NCBI GenBank assembly: GCA_018336195.1 | Contig: JAGXQV010000195.1 | Coordinates: 1 to 32,329 of the forward strand | Reading direction: 5' to 3' | Length of the DNA stretch: 32,329 nucleotides | From: Sulfuricella sp. | GTDB lineage: Bacteria; Pseudomonadota; Gammaproteobacteria; Burkholderiales; Sulfuricellaceae | Shown here: piece by piece, positions 7,269-14,306 of the stretch | Layout: each line of letters opens with the position of its first letter | How positions within the stretch are numbered: position 1 is the first letter of the stretch | Made by a program: the position numbers and the translations under genes | Notes under the pieces: model-generated | The model's input: the letters and a program-made list of their open reading frames with translations, nothing else | What the model was told of the DNA's origin: nothing | Database searches by the model: none

Positions 7269-8546
7269 TCACGCCTTGATCTTGAACCCGGCGGCGTAAG
7301 CCTTGGGATCCTTGCCGTCCCACACCACGCCGTCGATCAGCTTGGAGGAGCGCATCATGTCCTTGGGAACCGGCGTCTTGGTGAGCGCGGCGGCTTGCTT
7401 GTAAATCTCGATCTGGTTGATCTTCTTGGCCACGCCCAGGTAGTCCGGCTCGTCCTTGAGCAGGCCCCAGCGCTTGTGCTGGGTGAGGAACCACATGCCG
7501 TCGGAGAGGTAAGGGAAATTCACCGCGCCGTCGTTGTAGAACTTCATCATGTTGGGGTCTTCCCACTTCTTGCCGATGCCGTTGTCGTAGTGGCCCATGA
7601 AGCGCCCTTCGATCACTTCCGCCGGGGCGTTGACGTAGGATTTGTCGGCGATGGCGGTGGCGACCTGGTGGCGGTTGGCCGGCGTGTCGATGAAACGCGA
7701 GGCTTCCAGTACGGCGGCGGTCAGGGCGCGGGCGGTGTTGGGATACTTCTGCACCCACTCGGCGGTGGTGCCCAGCACTTTTTCCGGATGATCCTTCCAG
7801 ATGTCCTGGCTGGTGGCCGCCGAAAAACCGATCTTGTCGAAGATGGCGCGGGCGTTCCACGGCTCGCCGACGCAGAAGCCGTCCATGTTGCCCACCCGCA
7901 TGTTGGCGACCATCTGCGGCGGAGGCACCACCACCGTCTTGGCTTCCATGAAGGGGTTGATGCCGTGGGCGGCCAGCCAGTAATACAGCCACATGGCGTG
8001 GGTGCCGGTGGGGAAGGTCTGGGCGAAGGTGTACTCGCGGTGTTCTCTGCTGATCAGGGCGCGCAAGGATGCGCCGTCGGTCACGCCCTTGTCCTTCAGC
8101 TGGTTGGAAAGGGTGATGCCCTGGCCGTTGTTGTTGAGGGTCATGAGCACCGACATGTCCTTCTTCGGTCCGCCGATCCCCAGATGCACGCCGTAGATCA
8201 GGCCGTAGAGCACGTGGGCGGCATCCAGCTCGCCGTTGGTGAGTTTGTCGCGCACCGCCGCCCAGGAGGCTTCCTTGGTGGGGATGATCTTGATCCCGTA
8301 TTTCTTGTCGAAGCCCTGCAAGGCCGCCATCACCACCGAGGCGCAGTCGGTCAGGGGGATGAAGCCGACCTTCAGCTCGGTCTTTTCCGGGGCGTCCGAA
8401 CCGGCGGCCCATGCGCCGCTACGCACCCCCGGCGGCACCAGCGACATCAGCGCGGCGGCGCCGAGCAGGGTGGTGCTCTTCTTGACGAACTGACGCTTGC
8501 TCTCGTCCACGCCAACCATGGATATGTTTTGCTTGTTTTCGCTCAT
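7269..8546 (-). CDS. nrtA: Nitrate ABC transporter substrate-binding protein
   Basis: Binds nitrate outside the inner membrane and delivers it to NrtB/NrtD. The 425 residues match the NrtA/CmpA family. The N-terminus carries a twin-arginine-like signal SKRQFVKK (residues 16-23), with KR in place of RR, a hydrophobic stretch, and an AWAA cleavage region near residue 48. The mature part begins ELKVGFIPLTDCASVVMAA, typical of NMT1/NrtA-like proteins. The start at 8546 has AGGAG 6 bases upstream. It is the first gene of the operon. A sigma-54 promoter lies about 65-80 bases upstream and an NtrC-type site about 160 bases upstream of the start, so nitrogen limitation probably induces it. Confidence 0.92.
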   Translation of the reverse strand: MSENKQNISMVGVDESKRQFVKKSTTLLGAAALMSLVPPGVRSGAWAAGSDAPEKTELKVGFIPLTDCASVVMAALQGFDKKYGIKIIPTKEASWAAVRDKLTNGELDAAHVLYGLIYGVHLGIGGPKKDMSVLMTLNNNGQGITLSNQLKDKGVTDGASLRALISREHREYTFAQTFPTGTHAMWLYYWLAAHGINPFMEAKTVVVPPPQMVANMRVGNMDGFCVGEPWNARAIFDKIGFSAATSQDIWKDHPEKVLGTTAEWVQKYPNTARALTAAVLEASRFIDTPANRHQVATAIADKSYVNAPAEVIEGRFMGHYDNGIGKKWEDPNMMKFYNDGAVNFPYLSDGMWFLTQHKRWGLLKDEPDYLGVAKKINQIEIYKQAAALTKTPVPKDMMRSSKLIDGVVWDGKDPKAYAAGFKIKA

Positions 8547-8608
8547 GACTTTCTCCTGAAAAATTCAAACCAGTAAAAGATATGCTGCTATTTCCCTGGA
8601 TGGTCTTT

Positions 8609-8624
8609 AGCAACGGCTGTGCCA
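8609..8624 (-). promoter_or_regulatory. Sigma-54 promoter of the nitrate-assimilation operon
   Basis: On the minus strand the sequence is TGGCACAGCCGTTGCT. This matches the -24/-12 consensus TGGCAC-N5-TTGC exactly, with GG and GC separated by the required 10 bases. Transcription would start about 12 bases beyond the GC, near 8597, giving a leader of roughly 50 bases before nrtA. It is the only element of this kind noticed between the kinase gene and nrtA. Confidence 0.82.
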
Positions 8625-8701
8625 TGCCTGAAAAATGCACACAACTTACTGTTTACGTTGAATTAGCAGATTAAATGCCGGTTATGCGAAAAATCCGGGA
8701 G

Positions 8702-8718
8702 CGCACTCACTCAGTGCA
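8702..8718. promoter_or_regulatory. Candidate NtrC-binding enhancer site
   Basis: CGCAC, seven bases, GTGCA. The classic NtrC site is TGCAC-N7-GTGCA, so 9 of 10 half-site bases agree and the spacing is exact. Its centre is about 110 bases upstream of the predicted start of transcription, the usual distance for an enhancer acting on a sigma-54 promoter. Only one clear site is seen; a second would strengthen the call. Confidence 0.62.
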
Positions 8719-8807
8719 CGAAATGAATACGCGCCGCCCCCGGGCGAGGGGGTGAAACGTTCAAACATCACATTGAAATAAAAGAAGAATAAACCAGAAA
8801 CAAGCAC

Positions 8808-8826
8808 TTGGTGCAGGACGCACCAA
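8808..8826 (-). terminator. Hairpin downstream of the kinase gene
   Basis: Perfect inverted repeat TTGGTGC, five bases, GCACCAA, starting about 18 bases after the kinase stop codon. The transcript then continues GTGCTTGTTTCTGG, only loosely U-rich, so termination may be weak. The rest of the 297-base gap to nrtA holds the sigma-54 promoter and NtrC-type site. Confidence 0.45.
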
Positions 8827-8843
8827 TCCTGTGCGGAGGAAAA

Positions 8844-10997
8844 TCAGCGGATCAACTTGAGCAGTTCGCGTGCCTTGGCATGACCTTGGGTGGCCGCCAT
8901 GCGCAACCATTTTTCGCTTTCGCCGGCACTCGGCGTGAGCCGGAGATTGTCTTCGCGCAGGTAGGCGATTCCCAGGCGGAACTGGGCATCGGGCTGACCG
9001 GCCTGGGCTGCCTTGAGATACCATTCGACGGCACCGGTAACGTCGACTTCTCCGGCCTCGCCGCGTTCGCTCATTTGCGCGGCCTTGAGCTGGGCTGCGG
9101 AATTGCCCCGCTCGGCGGCTTTCCGGTACCACTCGAACGCTTGTTTCTTGTCGGGTTCGGTACCCTTGCCCTCTTCGAACATGGTCGCCACGCGCATCGG
9201 CGTCTGGGCGTCCTCGGGCTTGTCATAGGATCGATAGATCGGCAGGGCGAACGACGGGTAGTCGTTGCTCCATCCCCAATCGGCGGCCTTGATCGCCAGA
9301 TCATGGGCTTCGTCGGGGTTCTCGTTGAAATACACGGCACCGCCCCCTAATCCGCATAGCACCAGCAACCAGAAGATCCGCTTCGGCCAGGGACTCGCCG
9401 GTTTTTCCTGGTAGAACGACGATGCCTCCGCTTCCTCGCGGAACGGCGCGTTGCGCAATACCGTGGTCTTGGGAGCTACGGTCTGGCGACCCTGCACCGC
9501 CAGGGTGCGGGTGGCATCCGCCGCCCCCGCCTGAATGGCGCCAGCGGCCTCTGAACCCAGCGTGGTGAGGGCGCGCTGCCAATCCTCGATGGTCTGCGGG
9601 CGCTTTTTCTCGTCGGTTTGCAGCGCCCAGTCGATGGCACGCAGGAACTTCTCGGAATAACGGCCCTGTCCGGCCTGCACCGCCGGCACCATGGCGTCTT
9701 TCTTCACCCGGGCAGCCGCGTCGGGCGGCGCTTTGCCGGTAATGATCTTGTAGACCACCGCGCCGAAGGCGTAGATGTCCGACCACGGTCCTTGGCAACC
9801 ATCGGTGAAATACTGCTCGAAAGGCGCGTAACCGGGCGTGACGATCGCGGTCATCTGCTCCTGGCCGCGCATCTGCTGGCGCGCCGCGCCGAAATCGAGG
9901 AGCACCGGGCTGCCGTCGCTGCGGCGGATGTAGATGTTGCCCGGCTTGATGTCGCGATGCAGGAAACCCTGGCCGTGCATCACCTTGAGGCCATCCAGCA
10001 GGGGAAACAGGATGCCCTGCAAATAAGCCTCGTCAGGCGGCGTGCCGAGCTTCTTGAGCTTTTCTTCGAGGCTCTCGCCATCCTCGTACTGCATCATCAT
10101 GTAGGCGGTGCTGTTGGCTTCGAAAAAGCGCAGCACGCGGACGATGTTGGGATGGTTGAAGCGCGCCAGCAGACGGGCTTCCTGGAGGAAACGGTCGAGA
10201 CCCCAGTGGTAGGTTTCCTCGCAGTCCGCCGATTTCGGCAGGACGTTGTAATCGGCGTCGCGTACCGCCAGTTCGTTGGGCAGGTATTCCTTGATGGCGA
10301 CCTTGAGATTCAGAGTGGTGTCCTTGCCCAGGTAGGTGATACCGAAGCCGCCGACGCCGAGCACCTTGTCGAATTCGAATTCGTTGAGCCGGTAGCCCAC
10401 CGGCAAGGCGTTGAGATGCTCTCCGGCCGGGCGCGGAATGGCTGCGGCGGCACGAGCCACCGGCACCGTGCCGCCGGCTTGAACAGTCTGGGTCGCCATC
10501 ATCGTCGCGTCGCCGCTGCCCGCTGCGGGTGCCACCAGCGTTGCACCCGCCGAGCCGCCGCCGGCCATCACCGTCGCCGCCGCGCGGGCCGGCTTGGCTG
10601 CCGCCTGCGGCGCGGGCCGGGCTTCGAACAACTTGCGCGCCGGGTCAATCAGACGGCTCTTGGTGCAGGCGTCTTCCATGCCCGAATCAATCGCCACCAT
10701 GAGGGTGTCGAGCAGGGTCTTCTTGAGGGCGATATCGGGCACGGAGGCCAACGCGGCCAGGTTGGCATCGTATTGGTCGAGCAGGGTGGCCGGTTCGTCG
10801 ATGCTTTTCTTGGCATCGGCCAGCAGGTTCTGCAAAGTGAAGTCCAAAGGTGGTTCGCGATGCTGCTCCGCCACCTCGCCGAACTGTTTGAGGAACAGGC
10901 GTATCGTGCTGTCATCCTTGAAATTCGGAATGAGCAGGGATGCAATTACCAAATTCTCGAAATAGGCGCGAACGTGGCGTGGATCGTCGATCTTCAT
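8844..10997 (-). CDS. Membrane Ser/Thr protein kinase with C-terminal Sel1 repeats
   Basis: A 717-residue Hanks-type kinase. An all-helical N-terminal region of about 130 residues that I do not recognise is followed by an Ala/Thr-rich linker. The kinase domain spans about 205-480: glycine loop GVGGFG at 214-219, K236 in VAIKEY, HRD at 347-349, DFG at 368-370 and APFE at 391-394. All catalytic residues are present. One membrane helix lies at about 541-558. Three Sel1-type repeats follow (about 596-717), with motifs such as AFEWYRKAAERGN and AVEWYLKAAQAGQ. The likely topology is cytoplasmic kinase and periplasmic Sel1 repeats that bind proteins or cell-wall material. The upstream sequence gives only a weak ribosome site. 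It is divergent from the rhodanese gene; its targets cannot be read from the sequence. Confidence 0.88.
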   Translation of the reverse strand: MKIDDPRHVRAYFENLVIASLLIPNFKDDSTIRLFLKQFGEVAEQHREPPLDFTLQNLLADAKKSIDEPATLLDQYDANLAALASVPDIALKKTLLDTLMVAIDSGMEDACTKSRLIDPARKLFEARPAPQAAAKPARAAATVMAGGGSAGATLVAPAAGSGDATMMATQTVQAGGTVPVARAAAAIPRPAGEHLNALPVGYRLNEFEFDKVLGVGGFGITYLGKDTTLNLKVAIKEYLPNELAVRDADYNVLPKSADCEETYHWGLDRFLQEARLLARFNHPNIVRVLRFFEANSTAYMMMQYEDGESLEEKLKKLGTPPDEAYLQGILFPLLDGLKVMHGQGFLHRDIKPGNIYIRRSDGSPVLLDFGAARQQMRGQEQMTAIVTPGYAPFEQYFTDGCQGPWSDIYAFGAVVYKIITGKAPPDAAARVKKDAMVPAVQAGQGRYSEKFLRAIDWALQTDEKKRPQTIEDWQRALTTLGSEAAGAIQAGAADATRTLAVQGRQTVAPKTTVLRNAPFREEAEASSFYQEKPASPWPKRIFWLLVLCGLGGGAVYFNENPDEAHDLAIKAADWGWSNDYPSFALPIYRSYDKPEDAQTPMRVATMFEEGKGTEPDKKQAFEWYRKAAERGNSAAQLKAAQMSERGEAGEVDVTGAVEWYLKAAQAGQPDAQFRLGIAYLREDNLRLTPSAGESEKWLRMAATQGHAKARELLKLIR

Positions 10998-11041
10998 CTG
11001 GCTGCCGGAACCTTGTTCTTGGATTGAGGCCGAATATTAAC

Positions 11042-11133
11042 CTGTAATTACTTACAGTTTATTTGCAAACGCCGCGTTAAACAAATAGCCAGCAAAAAAT
11101 ATCGATTATGGGGATATAAGCAATTGTAATTAC
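11042..11133. promoter_or_regulatory. Repeated GTAATTAC palindromes in the divergent promoter region
   Basis: The 9-mer TGTAATTAC, containing the perfect palindrome GTAATTAC, occurs at 11043-11051 and again at 11125-11133, about eight helical turns apart. The first copy is part of a larger inverted repeat, CTGTAA-TTAC-TTACAG (11042-11057). Both lie in the AT-rich stretch between the divergent kinase and rhodanese genes. They are candidate operators; no known regulator is assigned. Confidence 0.35.
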
Positions 11134-11195
11134 GACACGCCGGGAATTTGATATATTAGAAAAAACTGATGCTGATTACAGGAGTGCCCACGACG

Positions 11196-11534
11196 ATGTT
11201 CAACCCCAACATGTATGGATTTGCCGAAATCGACACCAGCGGCCTGGTCAAACTGATGGAGAGCGGTCAGATCGACCTGATCGACGTCCGCAGCGAAGGC
11301 GAGGTCGCTTATGGCATCATCGACGGCGCACGCCATATCCCGCTGCACCTGTTGCCGCTCAAGGCCAGCGAGATGGACCGTAATGCCGCCCAAGTCTATT
11401 ACTGCCGCACCGGTGCACGTTCCGCCCAGGCTTGCGCCTTCATGGCAGCCCAGGGACATAAACAGTGCTACAACCTGCAAGGGGGCATCATGGCGTGGAT
11501 GCAATCCGGTCAGGGTCTTGGCAGAAGCGCATAA
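11196..11534 (+). CDS. Single-domain rhodanese (sulfurtransferase)
   Basis: A 112-residue cytoplasmic rhodanese that carries sulfane sulfur as a persulfide on C70 in the active loop CRTGAR. The upstream IDVRSEGEVAYGIIDGARHIP pattern is the family's usual CH2A-type region. No signal peptide is seen. The start at 11196 is preferred because AGGAG lies 11 bases upstream; an earlier in-frame ATG at 11169 has no ribosome site. It is followed by tusA and a dsrE2-like gene, the arrangement known from sulfur-oxidising bacteria. There Rhd, TusA and DsrE2 pass sulfur toward the oxidation machinery. Confidence 0.87.
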   Translation: MFNPNMYGFAEIDTSGLVKLMESGQIDLIDVRSEGEVAYGIIDGARHIPLHLLPLKASEMDRNAAQVYYCRTGARSAQACAFMAAQGHKQCYNLQGGIMAWMQSGQGLGRSA

Positions 11535-11588
11535 GAACAAGAAATCGACAAGACACCGGGAATTTCGGGTTTACCCCGGAGCGGCCGG

Positions 11589-11617
11589 TTGCAATCTCAG
11601 GTCGTCTGTATTATAAA
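11589..11617 (+). promoter_or_regulatory. Candidate sigma-70 promoter before tusA
   Basis: TTGCAA at 11589-11594 and TATAAA at 11612-11617 are separated by 17 bases, the optimal spacing. They lie in the 134-base gap between the rhodanese gene and tusA. This could give tusA-dsrE2 expression independent of the rhodanese transcript. No terminator is obvious after the rhodanese gene. Confidence 0.4.
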
Positions 11618-11668
11618 CGCTAGTTTTCAACCACATTTTTACCACTAGATAAAGAAGGAGCCTGTGAA

Positions 11669-11896
11669 ATGAATTTCGACAAAGAACTGGATGCCCGCGG
11701 ATTGAACTGCCCCCTGCCGATTCTGCGCACCAAGAAGACCCTGGCTGAACTCACCGCCGGTCAAGTGCTCAAGGTCATCGCCACCGACCCCGGTTCCGTC
11801 AAGGACATGCAAGCCTTCGCCAAGCAAACCGGCAACGAATTGCTCTCTTCCGCTGAAGCGGGCGGCGAATACATGTTCTTCCTCAAGAAGAAGTAA
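11669..11896 (+). CDS. tusA: TusA-family sulfur carrier protein
   Basis: A 75-residue SirA/TusA-fold protein that carries sulfur as a persulfide on C14. The motif DARGLNCPLPILRTKKTL at the N-terminus is the family signature (CPxP). It receives sulfur from rhodaneses and hands it to partners such as DsrE-type proteins. In sulfur oxidisers it is a central cytoplasmic sulfur hub rather than only a tRNA-thiolation factor. AGGAG lies about 9 bases upstream of the ATG. Its place between the rhodanese and dsrE2-like genes supports the sulfur-oxidation role; that role is an inference. Confidence 0.93.
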   Translation: MNFDKELDARGLNCPLPILRTKKTLAELTAGQVLKVIATDPGSVKDMQAFAKQTGNELLSSAEAGGEYMFFLKKK

Positions 11897-11961
11897 GCAG
11901 CAGGTACGGCCATAACAAGAACAACTGCTAAACCTTCAATGATTACTTCCGGAGGAAACTG

Positions 11962-12468
11962 ATGAGCAAGAAACTCGCGATTATCGCCACCAAGGGCACG
12001 CTCGATTGGGCCTACCCTCCCTACATCCTGGCATCCACCGCAGCCGCGCTGGGTTACGAAGTGCAAGTATTTTTCACTTTTTACGGCCTGCAGTTGGTGC
12101 GCAAGGACTTGAGCTGCCTCAAGGTCAGTCCTCTGGGCAACCCCGGTATGCCGATGAAAATGCCGTTCGGCCCGAAGTGGTTCCGCGACATCAACTGGAA
12201 CATCCCCAACGTTATCCAGGCCAACGTGCCGGGATTCGAATCGTTGGCGACGGCCCTGATGAAGCAAACCATCAAGAACAACGGCGTTGCCACCATCGCC
12301 GAACTGCGCGAACTTTGCCAGGAAGCGGAAGTGAAATTCATCGCCTGCCAGATGACCGTGGAACTCTTCGGCTTCAAGCACAGCGATTTCGTCGACGGCA
12401 TGGAATTCGCCGGCGCGGCGATGTTCTTCGACTTCGCCGGGGAATCCGACATCTGTCTGTATATCTAA
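11962..12468 (+). CDS. dsrE2: DsrE2-like DsrE/DsrF/DsrH-family protein
   Basis: A 168-residue protein of the DsrE superfamily. It opens with KLAIIATKGTLDWAYPPYILASTAAALG, typical of the family's Rossmann-like fold. Cysteines lie at 52, 119 and 129; C129 in FIACQMTVELFG matches the conserved persulfide-carrying position of DsrE2/YchN-like proteins. In sulfur oxidisers DsrE2 works with TusA and rhodanese in cytoplasmic sulfur transfer and is often membrane-associated. Here a stretch around 18-40 is moderately hydrophobic but not clearly a membrane helix. A strong ribosome site (GGAGGA) precedes the start, and a strong terminator follows. The dsrE2 symbol rests on context and family resemblance. 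Confidence 0.82.
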   Translation: MSKKLAIIATKGTLDWAYPPYILASTAAALGYEVQVFFTFYGLQLVRKDLSCLKVSPLGNPGMPMKMPFGPKWFRDINWNIPNVIQANVPGFESLATALMKQTIKNNGVATIAELRELCQEAEVKFIACQMTVELFGFKHSDFVDGMEFAGAAMFFDFAGESDICLYI

Positions 12469-12492
12469 TACATTCGGAAGCTGGAACCATTG

Positions 12493-12519
12493 AAAGGCAG
12501 CCTGCGGGCTGCCTTTTTT
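12493..12519 (+). terminator. Rho-independent terminator after dsrE2
   Basis: A perfect 10-base stem (AAAGGCAGCC and GGCTGCCTTT) with a TGCG loop is followed by a run of T. It begins 25 bases after the dsrE2 stop and closes the rhd-tusA-dsrE2 group. Confidence 0.93.
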
Positions 12520-12797
12520 ATTTCCGTCCGGCCCTTCTCCCCGACTCCCACAGAATATGGGCGAAATTACAACAGACCCGGCGAATTTCCGGACCCCCGC
12601 CTCCCAAAAGAGAAAGTTTCTTTATTACATTAAGTTGAGACAAAAGCGGCGTCTCCGGTCAGGGCAAAGCCACGGAAACGCCTCGGGAAAAATTTAATTT
12701 TTCTTGCTCTCACATTGAATTCATGTCACATTTTCAGAATGTATCAAAGTGTTGTTTTGATGTAGGCAACTCAAATCTTTATTTGGAGGAATTAAGA
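12520..12797. other. Long leader region before the FadL-type gene
   Basis: About 280 bases without a gene. It turns AT-rich toward the gene and includes an AT-rich near-palindrome at about 12686-12702 and a repeated TCACATT motif around 12710-12731. The ribosome site TTGGAGGAATTAAG precedes the ATG at 12798. A promoter must lie here, but no -35/-10 pair stands out. The segment CAGGGCAAAGCCACGGAAAC (about 12659-12680) recalls the core of a GEMM riboswitch but lacks its other conserved parts. Confidence 0.35.
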
Positions 12798-14225
12798 ATG
12801 AAATTAAAAACCCTGGTTGGCGCGCTGGCAATCGCCGGCATTGCAGCACCTGGATTGGCCCTGGCCACCAACGGCATGAACATGGAAGGCTACGGCCCGG
12901 TTGCCACCGGCATGGGCGGCGCTTCCTACGCTTACGACAACGGCACTGCCGCGATGATGAACAACCCCGCCACCCTCGGCCTGATGGCTGACGGTTCGCG
13001 CCTGGATGTCGCAGTCGGTATGTTGGGTCCGGACGTCAACGCCAAGATGAACGGCATGCCCGATGCCAAGTCCGGCGGCGACGCCTATTACATGCCGGCC
13101 GTCGGCTTCATCAAGAAGCAAGGCCAGTTCTCCTACGGCGTCGGCGTCTTCGCCCAAGGCGGCATGGGCACCGAATACTCGGGTAACAGCCTGATGAGCG
13201 CCGGTTCCGGCCGCGCCACCCGTTCCGAAGTGGGGGTGGGTCGCGCATTGATTCCCCTGACCTACACCGTCAACCCGGATCTGACCATTGGCGGCTCGGT
13301 CGACTTGGTGTGGGCCGGCATGGACCTGCAAATGGCGATGAGCGGCGGTCAATTCATGGACATGATGCCCAAGACCATGAACCCCCGCGCCACCAATTCC
13401 GGCGGCACGGTTTCCGGCAGCATGGTCAACGCTTTCGGCGGTATGCTGCAAGCCGGCCAGCTCAATGCAGCCAACCCGGTCGGCTGGGGTTACTTCGATT
13501 TCTCCAACAACAACGACTTTAGCGGCAAGGCTCACGCCACTGGTTACGCCGGCAAGCTGGGCGTGGTCTACAAGGTCAATCCCAAGTTCACCGTGGGCGC
13601 CACCTACCACAGCAAGACCAACCTGAGCGACCTGGAAGCCAGCGGCGCAACGGTCAGCTTCAACGTCAACATGAACGGCGGCTTCGGCAACCAAACCATC
13701 CCGGTAGTCGGCAAGATCGCCGTTCGTGATTTCCAGTGGCCGGAAACCTACGGCTTCGGCATGTCCTTCCAGGCTACCGACGACCTGATGATCGCCGCCG
13801 ACTACAAGCGCATCGGCTGGGAAAAAGTCATGAAGAACATGACCATGACTTTCACTGCCGACACCGTGCAAAGCGGCATGGCAGCTGGCTTCGGCGGCAC
13901 TCAACTGAACGCCACCCTGTACCAGAACTGGAAGGATCAGGACGTGTTCCTGCTCGGCGCATCGTACAAGGCCACCCAGCAGCTCACCCTGCGCGGCGGC
14001 GTCAACATCGCCAACAACCCGATTCCCGACAGCTACCTGAACGCCCTGTTCCCCGCCATCGTCAAGAACCACGTATCGGTCGGCGCCGGCTATGCGTTCA
14101 ACAAGGTATCGAGCGTCGACGGCTCCTTCACCTACGCCCCGGAAGTCTCGCAGGCATCGGGCAGCGGCGTGACCTCCACGCACAGCCAGACCAGCTACCA
14201 GTTGATGTACAGCCACCGCTTCTAA
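12798..14225 (+). CDS. OmpP1/FadL-family outer-membrane channel
   Basis: A 475-residue outer-membrane beta-barrel of the FadL/TodX family, which admits long-chain fatty acids or other hydrophobic compounds. The signal peptide is clear (about residues 1-23, ending LALA). The mature N-terminus has the family pattern: TNGMNMEGYGP, then GMGGASYAYDNGTAAMMNNPATLGL, corresponding to the FadL hatch region. Later strands alternate polar and aromatic residues, and the chain ends YSHRF with a terminal phenylalanine, as barrels do. GGAGG lies 8 bases upstream of the start. Sequence rich in Met and Gly is notable. The real substrate is unknown; transcriptional isolation by terminators on both sides suggests a single-gene unit. 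Confidence 0.88.
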   Translation: MKLKTLVGALAIAGIAAPGLALATNGMNMEGYGPVATGMGGASYAYDNGTAAMMNNPATLGLMADGSRLDVAVGMLGPDVNAKMNGMPDAKSGGDAYYMPAVGFIKKQGQFSYGVGVFAQGGMGTEYSGNSLMSAGSGRATRSEVGVGRALIPLTYTVNPDLTIGGSVDLVWAGMDLQMAMSGGQFMDMMPKTMNPRATNSGGTVSGSMVNAFGGMLQAGQLNAANPVGWGYFDFSNNNDFSGKAHATGYAGKLGVVYKVNPKFTVGATYHSKTNLSDLEASGATVSFNVNMNGGFGNQTIPVVGKIAVRDFQWPETYGFGMSFQATDDLMIAADYKRIGWEKVMKNMTMTFTADTVQSGMAAGFGGTQLNATLYQNWKDQDVFLLGASYKATQQLTLRGGVNIANNPIPDSYLNALFPAIVKNHVSVGAGYAFNKVSSVDGSFTYAPEVSQASGSGVTSTHSQTSYQLMYSHRF

Positions 14226-14256
14226 GAAGCCGCGTCTGACAGCGTAACCGCAACAG

Positions 14257-14290
14257 CAGGGCTGAAATTCCGATTTCAGCCCTGTTCATT
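14257..14290 (+). terminator. Terminator after the FadL-type gene
   Basis: A perfect 12-base stem (14257-14268 with 14273-14284) around a TCCG loop, followed by TTCATTTCT. The T tract is interrupted, so termination may be incomplete. The next gene starts only 17 bases later. Confidence 0.8.
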
Positions 14291-14306
14291 TCTGGAGACC
14301 ACAAGC

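Noticed and set aside
8808..8826. A second NtrC site at TTGGTGC-N5-GCACCAA
   Set aside because: The half-sites are in the opposite order (GTGC then GCAC) and the spacing differs from the NtrC consensus. It fits a transcript hairpin after the kinase gene better.
12650..12690. A GEMM (cyclic di-GMP) riboswitch before the FadL-type gene
   Set aside because: Only a short GGCAAAGCCACGG stretch is similar. The second conserved half and the tetraloop-receptor elements are not found, and the distance to the gene is large.
12804..14216. A 470-codon minus-strand frame opposite the FadL-type gene
   Set aside because: It is a composition shadow without recognisable motifs, ribosome site or context. The plus-strand gene has signal peptide, family motifs and ribosome site.
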